Notes under the pieces: generated by a model
Databases searched by the model: none
What the model saw: the letters and a program-made list of their open reading frames with translations, nothing else
Told to the model about the DNA's origin: nothing
From: an uncultured Flavobacteriaceae bacterium
Lineage (GTDB): Bacteria > Bacteroidota > Bacteroidia > Flavobacteriales > Flavobacteriaceae
Length of the DNA stretch: 64,000 bases
Reading direction: 5' to 3'
Assembly: GCA_947500385.1 (NCBI GenBank)
Contig: CANMSA010000006.1
Location: 62,001 to 126,000 of the forward strand
Shown here: one piece after another, positions 1-10,400 of the stretch
Layout of the letters: each line of letters opens with the position of its first letter
Position numbering within the stretch: position 1 is the first letter of the stretch
Made by a program: the position numbers and the translations under genes

Positions 1-286
1 GTTTTTCAAAATAACTGCCATCGAACAGCTCGGTGGTTTGTTCCTTGTTGACGATGGATACCGAGATGCTGATCCGCAATTGAAAGGGTTCCCGATAATA
101 ATATGTTTTTCGGGAACGATCGTATCCTACGAGGGCACTAAGACTCTTTAGCTGGTCGATCAGGGAAAATACGAGGCGTTCACTTATACCAATGCGACGG
201 GAGAGTTCCCTAGGGCTGCCGGTACGTTCTTCGGCAATAAGTAAGTGCAATTGTTGCAGTCGTTCCAAGTTTTTGATTGTTTTCAT
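1..286 (-). CDS. HTH-type transcriptional regulator, 3' end outside the window
   Basis: The reading frame is open from an ATG at 286 down to the window edge, giving the first 95 residues. The N-terminus (MKTIKNLERLQQLHLLIAEE) leads into a winged-helix/HTH_11-like segment around residues 25-50 (ELSRRIGISERLVFSLIDQL), the arrangement of small DeoR/YafY-type DNA-binding proteins. The rest is basic and beta-rich, with no recognised ligand-binding domain in the visible part. It is transcribed divergently from the TPR-AraC regulator. A pair of palindromic elements at 543-575 lies in the shared upstream region and could be its operator, but nothing links them directly. The regulator assignment is fairly safe; family and target are unknown. 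Confidence 0.7.
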   Translation of the reverse strand, partial: MKTIKNLERLQQLHLLIAEERTGSPRELSRRIGISERLVFSLIDQLKSLSALVGYDRSRKTYYYREPFQLRISISVSIVNKEQTTELFDGSYFEK

Positions 287-648
287 ATATGCGTTGTTTT
301 GGGTCCTTATCTATCGGTTGCTTTTTACTGCGCTTTGTTACATTTGATCTCGTTGGTCTTTTTAAACGGGCGATCGGCGAGTTTTTAAAATTTCCTTCAT
401 TTCAAAGGCGTAATTTGTACTGATCTGTAGGGCAGGTAGATGTGTTTTACATGGGATATTGGCTTTCATTTGCTGTGAGGGTTTTTTTAGATATCCTAAA
501 ACTAGTGGCTAAAAAGCATTTAGTCAAACGATTGCCATCGTCATTCATGAATTTGGAGTCTTAATTCATGAATTTCGTGTGGTTTCTCCAACATTGAGTT
601 ACAAACAAAGGTGGTTGGGAATTATTTTTACAATTGGAATACAAACGA
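287..648. other. divergent intergenic region
   Basis: This 362-base AT-rich stretch separates two divergent regulator genes. I see no coding frame of useful length. Its one notable structure is the duplicated palindrome at 543-575. The rest presumably holds both promoters, but no convincing TTG/TAnnTTTG pair was found. Confidence 0.6.
543..575. promoter_or_regulatory. two copies of a palindromic element, 21 bp apart
   Basis: The 12-mer ATTCATGAATTT occurs at 543-554 and again at 564-575. Its core ATTCATGAAT is a perfect palindrome, and the second copy extends to AATTCATGAATT. The 21 bp offset is two helical turns, which puts both sites on the same DNA face, as expected for cooperative binding of a dimeric regulator. 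It lies about 75-105 bp upstream of the TPR-AraC gene and 257 bp upstream of the divergent HTH gene. Its use as an operator is inference. Confidence 0.45.
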
Positions 649-2367
649 ATGGGAAGAAAAGGGTTTAAGAAAGTCTTTAGGGCAGTGCTAATCTTGCAGG
701 GAGTGTTTGGTTCTTATATCTCAGCCCAATCCACCGAAGCACTCGGTTTCCCAGATTCGTTGTTGAATTATACCTACAGGGAGCTGAGAGATATTTTCTT
801 ACCGATGGAGCGGGATTCGTTGGCTGCAATCCCCTATGTATTAGCGCATACCTATAAGGCAAAAAGAGATACAAGTAAGATGGCCTTAGTATGGTCCTAC
901 CGTAACCTAGGATATATATCAAATCCTAGGGTTGAGGCCATGTATATTGATAGCATGCTTCAGTTGACCGAAAACACTAGCAACTATGAATATCTTTCAA
1001 GAATTTATACGTCGGTTGGGATTTATTATAGGTTGAAAGGAGATTTCCATAATGCACTTCAGTATCATTTGCGGGCGTATGAACATAGTATAAAAAGTAA
1101 AAACAGAGTGTTGCAGGCGAGATCAAAATATAAAATTGCTGGTTTGAAAACTATTTCAGGAAATGGTGATGAAGCGATTGAGATGTGTAAAGAGTTGATA
1201 AGAGATTTTAGCGACAGTATTGAGTTTGACGTTTATCATGAGAAAAAAGGCTTTTTGAATGTTAATTTTAAAATATTTGAATGTTATCTAGCCAAGGAAG
1301 AATTGGATTCTGCAAGCGGTTATCTTGAAAAAGCAATAAAAAAAAGCGTGTTAATGGACTCCGCCTACTACTGGAAATTTCATTGTTACAAAGGAGTTAT
1401 GGCCTACAAAAATGGAGATTATGCTTCTGCAATTGACTTAATGTCTGAGAGTATTTTACATCGGACCGGAGTAGGCCTGTTTTACAATTACTACTACCGC
1501 GGAAGTGCTTATTTGGAGGCAGACTCCATAAGAATGGGCATAAGTGATTATCGGAAAGCAGATTCTATTGCGATAAGCAATAACATAAGTTACAGGGAGC
1601 GTTTGGTTATCTTTAAAAAAATAGCCGAATATTATGAGGAAATCGACAGTACGGAAAATGAATTAGCGTACATCAAAAAGTACTTAGAGATGGATAGTAT
1701 TATCGACCTGAGGTATGCTGTTTTTAAGAATAAAATTAAAAAAACATTTGATGCCCCCTTAATGCTTCAAAAGAAAGAAGTGGCCCTAGCCAAACTAGCG
1801 GCGAAAAATAAACAGTACAAGGGATATTGGACAATAACGGGAGGAACACTATTAGGGGTACTTGGGTTGTTGTTCCATAATATCCACAAAAGACGTCGAC
1901 TTAAAAAGCGTTTTGACACCTTGCTGGCAGATACAACAAAGGTACCAAGTGCTACCGTGAGCCGAAAAAGTAAAATAAATGGGATGTCACATGAGGTGGT
2001 GGAGGACATAAGATCGGCTTTGCTCCTTTTCGAACAAGAATTGGGGTTTCTCTCCAATGGGTTGAACCAAAACGCCTTGGCCAAACAACTGAATACCAAT
2101 CCGAACTACCTCTCACGGGTCATCAATGCCGATAAAAACAAAAACTTTACCGCCTATATCAATGATTTAAGGGTGTCTTATGCGATTTCCCAATTGCAAA
2201 AAGACTCGGAACTACGAAAGTATAGTATCAAGGCCATTGCCCAAGAAATTGGATTTAACAATGCAGAGTCTTTTTCCAAGGCCTTTAAAAAGACCACCGG
2301 CATGTACCCTTCTTATTTTATAAAGCAATTAGAAAAAGCAAAGGAATCAAAAAGTGTTAGGGGGTAA
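649..2367 (+). CDS. TPR-containing membrane-anchored AraC-family regulator
   Basis: From the ATG at 649 the product has 572 residues; a TTG at 634 would add five. The N-terminus looks like a signal peptide or anchor (FRAVLILQGVFGSYISAQ). Residues of about 30-380 are helical and Tyr/Ala-rich with TPR-like units. A transmembrane segment follows near 393-411 (YWTITGGTLLGVLGLLFHNI). The C-terminal ~120 residues are an AraC-type double HTH, with NALAKQLNTNPNYLSRVIN and a second helix pair ending GFNNAESFSKAFKKTTGMYP. This layout of periplasmic TPR, one membrane span and cytoplasmic AraC domain is common in Flavobacteriia, where such proteins act as one-piece signal-responsive regulators. The signal and targets cannot be told. 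Neighbouring genes look unrelated. Confidence 0.85.
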   Translation: MGRKGFKKVFRAVLILQGVFGSYISAQSTEALGFPDSLLNYTYRELRDIFLPMERDSLAAIPYVLAHTYKAKRDTSKMALVWSYRNLGYISNPRVEAMYIDSMLQLTENTSNYEYLSRIYTSVGIYYRLKGDFHNALQYHLRAYEHSIKSKNRVLQARSKYKIAGLKTISGNGDEAIEMCKELIRDFSDSIEFDVYHEKKGFLNVNFKIFECYLAKEELDSASGYLEKAIKKSVLMDSAYYWKFHCYKGVMAYKNGDYASAIDLMSESILHRTGVGLFYNYYYRGSAYLEADSIRMGISDYRKADSIAISNNISYRERLVIFKKIAEYYEEIDSTENELAYIKKYLEMDSIIDLRYAVFKNKIKKTFDAPLMLQKKEVALAKLAAKNKQYKGYWTITGGTLLGVLGLLFHNIHKRRRLKKRFDTLLADTTKVPSATVSRKSKINGMSHEVVEDIRSALLLFEQELGFLSNGLNQNALAKQLNTNPNYLSRVINADKNKNFTAYINDLRVSYAISQLQKDSELRKYSIKAIAQEIGFNNAESFSKAFKKTTGMYPSYFIKQLEKAKESKSVRG

Positions 2368-2454
2368 GGGGGCAAGAAAGTTATGGTTATTTGTGTTTTA
2401 CTACCTGTTTAGCCAATTATTTTCCCTTAATTTTATACATCAAATACTGCATAT

Positions 2455-3351
2455 ATGAAATTTGGAAAAGTAGACCACCCGGAACGGATCGATTTTAGCT
2501 TCCCTGCCGATCACCCAGACACGGAGGTGATTTTGGGGAAGTACAAAAACGATGACCCCGTCAACGTATTTGTGGGTTGCGCCAAATGGAACCGTCAGGA
2601 CCTTAAGAATTTCTATCCACGCGGTACCAAAGACGAACTACAGTATTACTCCTCCCAATTCAATAGTATTGAGCTCAATGCTACCTTTTACCGTATTTTC
2701 CCTGGGGAGCAATACGAGAAGTGGTATGACAAAACCCCTGCCGATTTTAAGTTTTTCCCCAAGGTCTCCCAAGACATTAGTCATTTACGCAGATTAAACG
2801 ATGCCGTGTACCCTATTGTGGATCGGTATCTAGACGTTACATCCAACTTAAAAGACAAGTTGGGTACCATCTTTTTACAGATGCATGGGAATTTCGGACC
2901 TAAAAATTGGGACCGGGTCGTGCGTTTTGTGGAATATTGGCCGAAAGAGTTCCCCTTGGCAATGGAGTTTCGGCATACCGACTGGTTCAACGACGAAAAA
3001 GTTTCGAATGAGTTGTACCACCTTTTGGAAGAAAACAACATCGCCAATATTCTGGTCGATACTGCTGGCCGGCGTGATATTATGCACATGCGTTTGACCA
3101 ACAACGAAGCTTTTGTACGCTATGTAGGGGCCAACCACGAAAGCGATTATACCCGCTTAGACGATTGGGTCGACCGCCTGACCGATTGGAAAGAGAAAGG
3201 ATTGCGGCACATTCATTTTTTTGTACATCAGAATATGGAATTGGAGTCTCCATTATTATCGGCCCGTTTTATTGCCAAATTGAATAAAAAGCTGGGTTGC
3301 GATCTGCAAATTCCGAAAACGCTCCACAATTCTGGTCCGACCCTATTTTAG
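2455..3351 (+). CDS. DUF72 (YecE-like) family protein
   Basis: The product has 298 residues. It carries the DUF72 signature: an early FVGCAKWNRQDLKNFYP segment, then FNSIELNATFYR, FKFFPKVSQDISH, an LGTIFLQMHGNFGP strand and LAMEFRHTDWF. DUF72 proteins are predicted TIM barrels related to YecE, with no firmly established reaction. The start is an ATG preceded by AT-rich leader. The thioesterase gene follows 45 bases downstream on the same strand, so the two may be co-transcribed. Family assignment is strong; function is unknown. Confidence 0.9.
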   Translation: MKFGKVDHPERIDFSFPADHPDTEVILGKYKNDDPVNVFVGCAKWNRQDLKNFYPRGTKDELQYYSSQFNSIELNATFYRIFPGEQYEKWYDKTPADFKFFPKVSQDISHLRRLNDAVYPIVDRYLDVTSNLKDKLGTIFLQMHGNFGPKNWDRVVRFVEYWPKEFPLAMEFRHTDWFNDEKVSNELYHLLEENNIANILVDTAGRRDIMHMRLTNNEAFVRYVGANHESDYTRLDDWVDRLTDWKEKGLRHIHFFVHQNMELESPLLSARFIAKLNKKLGCDLQIPKTLHNSGPTLF

Positions 3352-3396
3352 CCTCTTTTTCTGTAGTAATTTTGTGGTACTTAAACAGTAGACACC

Positions 3397-3795
3397 ATGA
3401 ATTTTCACACCAGAAAATGGGTAAAACCAGAAGATTTAAATGCGAACGAGACCTTGTTCGGAGGGCGCGTACTGGCTTGGATAGATGAAGAAGCGGCCCT
3501 TTATAGTATTATACAACTCGAGAATAAAAAGGTAGTGACCAAGTATATGTCCGAAATCAATTTTATGAGTACGGCTACCAAGGGCGATATTATTGAAATC
3601 GGTATCGGAGTCATCAATTTTGGCAAATCTTCCTTGAACCTTAATTGCGAAGTTCGAAACAAAATGACACGGGAAACCATCGTGACCGTCGATAATATCA
3701 TTATGGTCAACTTAGGGGAAGATGGGAAACCCAAGCCCCATGGCAAGACCAAAATCGAATATGTAAAAGACCGGTTGGGGGATAAGGAAGACTAG
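3397..3795 (+). CDS. acyl-CoA thioesterase (hotdog fold, YciA/BACH type)
   Basis: This is a 132-residue single hotdog domain. The segment ETLFGGRVLAWIDEEAALYS matches the conserved hotdog helix of YciA/cytosolic acyl-CoA hydrolases, where an Asp/Glu on the helix is catalytic. VVTKYMSEINFMSTATKGDI and the following beta strands complete the fold. The expected reaction is hydrolysis of acyl-CoA to free acid and CoA in the cytoplasm. Length is typical for the family. It ends four bases into the convergent dipeptidase gene. Confidence 0.85.
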   Translation: MNFHTRKWVKPEDLNANETLFGGRVLAWIDEEAALYSIIQLENKKVVTKYMSEINFMSTATKGDIIEIGIGVINFGKSSLNLNCEVRNKMTRETIVTVDNIIMVNLGEDGKPKPHGKTKIEYVKDRLGDKED

Positions 3796-5093
3796 TTTTT
3801 TTGCATCCTAGCGGCCACTGCTTGTACCTCATCCAAGACACGTAAGAGGTTGCCGCCCCATAATTTCTGGATTTCGTCTTCGGTATAACCGCGTTTTACC
3901 AGTTCAAGGGTTACGTTAAAGGTTTCGGAAGCGTCGTTCCAGCCAGCCACGCCGCCACCGCCGTCAAAATCGGAGCTGATGCCGACATGATCGATTCCGA
4001 TTAGTTCAACCATATAATCGATGTGGTTTACAAAATCGGCCACATTTACCGCTTCCGGGGCATCGGCCATATGCTTGACTTTTTGTTCCCCTAAGGCCCG
4101 TACTTTTGGATAATTCTCCATCAAAGCCGCTTTTTGTGCATCGGTCAGGGTAGGGAAGTCCTTGAATTCAAACCATTCGATTCCCATGGAATCCGCCACG
4201 GTTTGGTATACCTCTTTCATGAAAGCAGTGCGTTTATCGTTCTTTTCCGTGTTTAAATAGGCGCCAAAAGCGACCGTTTGCACCACGCCACCATTTTCCT
4301 TGACCAATTTTAACTGATCATCGTCTAGGTTCCTACTGTGGTCACACAAGGCACGGGCCGACGAATGTGAGGCAATGATGGGTGCCTTGGATAGGGAGAT
4401 CATTTGATCTATCGCCGCCTTGGACGGGTGCGAAATATCAATCATAATGCCAAGTCTATTCATCTCTGAAACAGCTTTTTTACCCATGTCACTTAAACCA
4501 TTATGTAACCATATGCTATCTGCTTCCCCCGTGTTCGAATCAGAAAATTGACTATGACCATTGTGGGCCAATGAAATGTATCGGGCACCCATTTCATGGT
4601 ATGCTTCGAATTGGCTTAGATCTTCGCCGATAGGGTACGCATTTTCAACCCCGATCATGGCGACTTTTTTCCCTTCGCCATTAATTCTGCGAACATCTTC
4701 GGAGGTCAGGGCCAAGCCAATTTGATCCGGTGCAAATTCCTCGCAAAGCCGATGTATGGCGTTAAACTTCGCCATGGCATTGTCTTTTGCTTTGGCGTAC
4801 CCTTCTGTATTGAGGGAGTCTTGCCCCGTATACACGATCAACCAGACTGCATCCAAACCACCTTGTTCCATTTTTGGCAGATCTACCTGGGTTTTTAGCA
4901 ATTGTGAGTAGTTGATACTGTCCGTAAAATTCTTGACATTGATATCGTCATGGGTATCAATGGTAATTGTTTTTTCGTGAATTTTCAAGGCCCGCTCTTC
5001 CAGGCTTACTTCAGGGACTTTTGGTGCTTCCTGACAGGAAAAAAATGCTAAGGTTGAAATAGTTACAAGGCAAAAACGGATGTGATGGTTCAT
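3792..5093 (-). CDS. membrane dipeptidase (peptidase family M19), lipoprotein
   Basis: The 433-residue product starts with a lipoprotein signal peptide whose likely acylated Cys is residue 20 (STLAFFSC). The M19 zinc-site pattern is visible: TIDTHDD (HxD pair), VAMIGVENAYPIG (bridging Glu), YISLAHNGHSQFSDS, MIDISHPS and IIASHSSARAL (His ligands), with HVGISSDFDGGGG near the end. Family members are metallo-dipeptidases that hydrolyse L-Xaa-D-Xaa or L,L-dipeptides. This one should be anchored in the envelope, facing the periplasm. It is convergent with the thioesterase gene (4 bp overlap) and divergent from the kinase operon. Confidence 0.92.
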   Translation of the reverse strand: MNHHIRFCLVTISTLAFFSCQEAPKVPEVSLEERALKIHEKTITIDTHDDINVKNFTDSINYSQLLKTQVDLPKMEQGGLDAVWLIVYTGQDSLNTEGYAKAKDNAMAKFNAIHRLCEEFAPDQIGLALTSEDVRRINGEGKKVAMIGVENAYPIGEDLSQFEAYHEMGARYISLAHNGHSQFSDSNTGEADSIWLHNGLSDMGKKAVSEMNRLGIMIDISHPSKAAIDQMISLSKAPIIASHSSARALCDHSRNLDDDQLKLVKENGGVVQTVAFGAYLNTEKNDKRTAFMKEVYQTVADSMGIEWFEFKDFPTLTDAQKAALMENYPKVRALGEQKVKHMADAPEAVNVADFVNHIDYMVELIGIDHVGISSDFDGGGGVAGWNDASETFNVTLELVKRGYTEDEIQKLWGGNLLRVLDEVQAVAARMQKN

Positions 5094-5297
5094 CTTACAA
5101 AATTTTTATACCTACAAATAAAGCGATTTGACAACAGAATAAGGGCATTCGGTAACATTTAATTGCCAGCTCTGCATAAATAAGGGATTTTTAGGTTTAG
5201 AAGATAGTAATTATGAAAGAAATGAAAACATAGCTGTAGGAAAGAACAACTGCTTTTTTAATCCCAAATTGAAGTGTAGAATTAAATCAATCCCCCA

Positions 5298-7082
5298 TTG
5301 AAATCTAAAGACCTACTTTCCCGAATTACCCAAGTCGAGCATTTATTGAACGAGTTTTCCTTTGATGAATTGAGTTCCCACGAGGCGACACAGCTCAAAA
5401 AGACTTTTGACAATTTCAAATGCCAATTGGAGCAGAAGCTTCAAACTGCTGCCATTCCTTCCAAAACGACCAAGAAAACCCCATTAGCGGCCAAGGTAGA
5501 TCAACCGGCCGGCGCAACCAACAAGAGCGATAACAAAGAAGCCATGCTTGTGGCCCATGTGAGCCATGAAATACGCACCCCGTTAAACGGCATCATCGGT
5601 TTTGCGGATCTTTTGAAGGAAGATGCCCTTACCAGTCAACAGCTCGAAAGGGTCAATGCCATTCAAACGGCATCTTATTCTTTGATGGAGGTCATTAACG
5701 AGTTGTTGGAATTTTCGAAGCTGTCGGCTCAAATGGAGCCGTTTGAAGCGGTTCACTTTAACTTTTTCAGTTTGGTACGCGATGTACTGTACCTCTGCAA
5801 TACCCTTATTGTGAGCGATCAAGTGGCGCTGGAAGTCGATATCGACGCGGCCATTCCGGAAGTCTTGATCGGAGACCCGGCGAAGCTAAGCCAGATACTG
5901 CTCAATTTGCTGGGCAATGCCATCAAATTTGTGGAAAAAGGGGAGATACGCTTAACCATTGTTCCAAAGCGGGAGAAAAATGGAGAATGGCTGTTAGATT
6001 TTACCGTTGCGGATAGCGGTATAGGCATTTCGGATGCCCAATTACCTTTCATCTTTGAGTCCTATCGGCAAGTAGGTGAAAATACCAAGGAGAAGTTCGG
6101 AGGTACAGGACTAGGCTTGTCTATCGTAAAGCAAATTATTGAAAACTTGGGAGGCGATATCCAAGTGGCCAGCACCCTGGGGGAAGGCACCACTTTCAAC
6201 TTCCAATTGCTTTATAGGGTCGGGGATGCCGCCAAATTAACCGAAAGACGTACCGATCAACAATACTTACTGGAGGGAACAAAACTTCTCAAAGGAACCC
6301 AAATACTTGTTTTTGAAGATAATACGCTCAACCAGCGTCTTATTGAACAACGATTGCGAAAATGGGGCTGCATTGTTCATGTAACCGATAACGGATCTTA
6401 CGGACTTCATTTGCTTGAAGAGCATGCCATAGAGCTTGTATTGCTCGATTTGAGAATGCCGGGTATGGACGGTTTCGAGGTTGCCTCGCACATACGAAAC
6501 AACCCCAACGCCCGAATTAAAGAGGTACCGGTAGTTGCTCTAACGGCCGATTTTACGATTCAGGATAAGAAAAAGTCCAATGAATTCGGAATCGATGACT
6601 ATTTGCTAAAACCCTATAGTCCCGATGAGCTGCTGCTCAAACTCATAAAAAACAAAAATACCATGGACAACCTAGCCCCGAATGACGGAATCACTTTGAA
6701 CCCATCCATTACCGAGACATCTAAAACCGCTGAGGGGTTTAACCTAGATGCGATTCTAGCCGATTGCATGGGAGAAGTAGGCCTTCTGGAAGAGTTGGTA
6801 CGATTGTACAAGCAGAACGCCTTAGAGTTTATGGGAGCCGCAAAGCTGCACCTGCAACAAGGGGATTTTAAGTCATTGGAATTTGTTTTGCACAAAATTA
6901 AATCGGGCTTGGCCATGATGCAGACCCATGGTTTGTTTTCGATCGTGTCGCAAATGCATAGCTGTAGTAAAACCAACAAAGACCTGAAACATCTCAATTT
7001 CCTTTTTAGCTGTTTTTTGGAGGAATACCCTGTGGTAGAAGCAAAAATAGACAAAGAGTTAAAACGCCTAAAGGGCCTATAA
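5298..7082 (+). CDS. hybrid sensor kinase with receiver and Hpt domains
   Basis: The start is TTG at 5298; the first in-frame ATG would remove about 80 residues. The 594-residue product opens with a short coiled coil and has no recognisable sensor or membrane domain, so it is probably cytosolic. The HisKA box HVSHEIRTPLNG has the phospho-acceptor His90. The ATPase domain shows LLNLLGNAIKF, VADSGIGIS and FGGTGLGLS. A receiver follows with Asp384 (LVLLDLRMPGMDG). The C-terminus is an Hpt module with His532 (FVLHKIKSG). A full His-Asp-His relay therefore sits in one chain, and the next gene supplies a final Asp acceptor. It is the first gene of the exopolysaccharide-type operon and presumably controls it. 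Confidence 0.92.
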   Translation: MKSKDLLSRITQVEHLLNEFSFDELSSHEATQLKKTFDNFKCQLEQKLQTAAIPSKTTKKTPLAAKVDQPAGATNKSDNKEAMLVAHVSHEIRTPLNGIIGFADLLKEDALTSQQLERVNAIQTASYSLMEVINELLEFSKLSAQMEPFEAVHFNFFSLVRDVLYLCNTLIVSDQVALEVDIDAAIPEVLIGDPAKLSQILLNLLGNAIKFVEKGEIRLTIVPKREKNGEWLLDFTVADSGIGISDAQLPFIFESYRQVGENTKEKFGGTGLGLSIVKQIIENLGGDIQVASTLGEGTTFNFQLLYRVGDAAKLTERRTDQQYLLEGTKLLKGTQILVFEDNTLNQRLIEQRLRKWGCIVHVTDNGSYGLHLLEEHAIELVLLDLRMPGMDGFEVASHIRNNPNARIKEVPVVALTADFTIQDKKKSNEFGIDDYLLKPYSPDELLLKLIKNKNTMDNLAPNDGITLNPSITETSKTAEGFNLDAILADCMGEVGLLEELVRLYKQNALEFMGAAKLHLQQGDFKSLEFVLHKIKSGLAMMQTHGLFSIVSQMHSCSKTNKDLKHLNFLFSCFLEEYPVVEAKIDKELKRLKGL

Positions 7083-7463
7083 ATGATACCTATGCAAAAG
7101 AAAAGGCTTTTGTTGGCCGAGGATGACGAGCTGTTGGCTTCCCTTTTGAGTTTCAGGCTCAAAAAAGGAGGTTATGAGGTGTTGAATTCCTATGATGGGA
7201 AGCAAGTAAAGGAATTGCTAGGGCAGGGGTTGCCCGATATTATCGTGAGTGATATTATGATGCCCTATTTTTCAGGTATTGAACTGATCGATTATGTTCG
7301 CAATGAATTGGCTTCGAAGATTCCCATCATTATCATTTCCGCTGCCGGAAACGAAGAAAACGTATTAAGCGCCTTTGAACTGGGGGCAAACGATTTTATT
7401 TCAAAACCCGTAAGTCCTTCTGAACTAATGGTCAGGGTCGCACGGGAACTGAGTAAACCATAA
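7083..7463 (+). CDS. single-domain response regulator (CheY-like)
   Basis: The 126-residue product is a lone receiver. The acidic pocket is LLLAEDDE, the phospho-acceptor is Asp57 (IIVSDIMMP), and the conserved Thr/Ser and Lys positions are in IIIISAAG and FISKPVSPSEL. It has no output domain. It begins immediately after the kinase stop codon, so it is the natural end point of the kinase-receiver-Hpt relay. Without a DNA-binding domain it most likely acts by protein contact. The HEAT protein encoded one base downstream is the obvious candidate partner, but that is inference. Confidence 0.92.
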   Translation: MIPMQKKRLLLAEDDELLASLLSFRLKKGGYEVLNSYDGKQVKELLGQGLPDIIVSDIMMPYFSGIELIDYVRNELASKIPIIIISAAGNEENVLSAFELGANDFISKPVSPSELMVRVARELSKP

Positions 7464-7464
7464 T

Positions 7465-10400
7465 TTGAAGATAACCAACCTAACATACCACAACTATCCG
7501 CTCATAAGCGCTCCAAAGATCCATACGGATCTTTTGTGGGATCTTACACTCTTGTTCGTAAGCATCGCCGTTGTTTACTTCATTGCTATTTTCTTTTTCA
7601 AAAAACGCATCTCCAGAATCGCAAAAAAAAGAAAGGTCCTCAAAAAAGAGTTCTCACCCATGATCAGTGAATTTATCTTTTTGGAGGCTGATGCCACCAA
7701 GGATGAAAAAAGCAGGAATGTCGCATTAAAAGTGGAAATACGCGAATTGCTGAAAAACGACTTTAATCGTAAAACGGTGGCCGAAATACTGCTCGATTTA
7801 CGGAAAGATGTTGCCGGGAGTGCCCAAAAACAGTTGTTCGAACTCTATAAAGATTTAGGTTTGGACAAAGCTTCTTACAAAAAGCTACGCAGCTGGCGAT
7901 GGGAAACGATTTCCCAAGGTATTCGTGAATTGACAAAAATGCAGGTTGCCGAATCCTACAGTTTCATTACCCGGTTTATCAATGACAAACGCGGCACGAT
8001 ACGAAAACAAGCTGAGATGGCGGTGGTTACCCTAAAACCTGAAGGGCTTAATTATTTTTTAGATACCACTAAACACAGGATTTCGGAATGGCAGCAGTTG
8101 AAACTGATGGAAGTGCTAGCGAACAAAGAAAACTATGTGCCGCCCAGTTTCAAGGTTTGGCTAACTTCCAAAAACAAGTATGTGGTATTGTTCGCACTGC
8201 GACTCATCAAACATTATGATCAAAATGATGCCAATGCAACCATCATTGAATTGGTAAAGCACAAAAACAATCGAATTAAAAGAGAGGCCATTGACTGTAT
8301 CAACAGCTTTCACATTACGGATGCGCTGGAGACCCTGAAGACTGTTTTTTGGAAATGCACTCCCGATATTAAAATTGCCATCTTGGACGCCATCGGGAAT
8401 ATTGGAAAAGAAGCAGATATTGATTTTCTTCAACTTATTGAAAACAAGGAATATAGCTTCTCGGTGAGAAGTAAGGCTTTAGCAGCAATCAATATAATTT
8501 CACCGGAGACCATAATGCCCACGGAAGGCATATTGGATACCCAAGGGTATGAAGTTCCCCAAGATATCAGTTTGAAAAAGTTGGAGGTTATGGAACCGGA
8601 AAATTCATTGGACGAGTACGTGGAGAAATCGCCCATACGCCCAACGGATGAAAATGGGGATGTTTCTTCACAACCGGAAGAAACAGCACCCGTTGATGCA
8701 ATTGTGCAAAAGGAGATGCCATTAATGACCAGCGATTCAGATAACCCAGCGGTGCGGAAAATGGAAGAGAAGGTTATTCCGGATCCAAATGCAAACGATC
8801 AGGTAGCTGAAAACGAACCATCGGAAGAATGCGAACCTACCGTGCCAGAAGTGCCGCAGGAAGATGATAAAGCAGCCGCCTCACTTGCGGATTTACTCGA
8901 CACCATCGTGGTTGATGCCACACTGACCATAGGTTCAGAAGAACCGAACCCAAACAAAATAGCCCAAGATAAACCTGAAATGCCAAGCGACATGGAAGAC
9001 CTGCAACCCCTTGATGAAAATACGGAAGCACCGATCAACGATCCGGAAGAATCGAATGAATTTACAACTGATTTTATACCCCTAGTGGTAGATGCGTTGA
9101 ACACAGAGGAAGAAGTTGCGATGTCAGAACCAAAAAACGATATAGGAGCTATAGCAGAAATGCCCGTTTTTTATGAAGTAATAGACGTACCGTCAAAGGG
9201 CAATAATGCCGAAGCATCCGAGGTATTACGGTTTGATATTACCAAGGAGGACATGTATTTCATCCCACTGGTAACGGAAGATATTTCGATACCCATACAA
9301 CCACACCAGGGAGACGATGAAAAGAAAAGGACGGTGCTCGAAGGGATAGAGGTAATCTCTGAAGAGGTGAAGGGTGAGGAAAAAGAAATGACGGCCCATC
9401 AGATAAACATAGCGGAACTTGAGGTACTGTTTGAAGAAGTACGCAGGGAAGCACCCGACGGACCAATAGCAGGGATTCCTTTGCATGAAATACCGGTTGT
9501 CTATGAGACGATTGTAAACAATAAGAAAGCTGAAACGATCAAAAACCTACCAATGAAAGCAATAGATCCCTTAGAATTAACGGTCATTTATCAGGTAGTA
9601 CACGCTAGTTCATTTAATGGCTACGGGTCCGTTGAGGAATTGTTAGAGGCACATATTCCTCCGTCCGAACTTTCTCCAAAACTCCATTCCCAAGGAACAA
9701 AAAAACCTGTTTTTAAGTCTTTAGAAGAGGTTTTGGAAGCACAGTGTACTCCGGAATTGAGTAAAAATATGAAGGAAGGCCAAACATCAATGGCGACCGA
9801 GCCTCCTGCAACACAAGAAGCGGCAACCGTTGAAAAAACTTCCCAGGACGGGTTGAACGAAACGGAAGAGATCCGGATCGCTTTGGAAAGCCCCATGGAT
9901 GAGGAGAGCATTGTAGAAGAGGTCCCAACCACCGAAGCAGGGTTTGTTCCGAATACTGCAGAGGAAAAAGGGGTAAAAGAGGAGGAAGGTACTGCGGAAG
10001 ATACGGGGTTGAAGAAAGAAAGCACACGTTCAAAGGAAGAAGAACCTCAGGAACCTATTTTATCGGAAGAAACCATTGCGAACACCGAAGTGCAAGAAAG
10101 GCTCGAAACGACCGAAGAGGAAATCGAAGAAATCGGCACCATAGAATTGGAACTCACCGGAATGCCGGAATCGGTAGAAATGGAGGATGAAATCGCGGAG
10201 CAAGAGCTTCCTGATTGGTTGTTAGAAGAGATTGCGGAGCCCAATGTACGGTCTGTGAACAAAGATGAAATAAAAACAGAAGGTCCGGAATGGGAGGCGA
10301 AAGTGCCTAAAATGATGGATGATATTCAATATTATTTGCGGTATATACCCGAACCTGTGTTATATGACAGCGAAATTTCGGAAACCATGCAGCTTTTGGA

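Noticed and set aside
6614-7162. 182-codon antisense frame across the kinase end and receiver start
   Set aside because: Ser/Lys/Phe-rich antisense of two well-conserved genes; a shadow.
9621-10025. 134-codon antisense frame within the HEAT gene
   Set aside because: Glu-rich coding DNA gives Ser/Phe-rich open frames on the other strand; no independent support.
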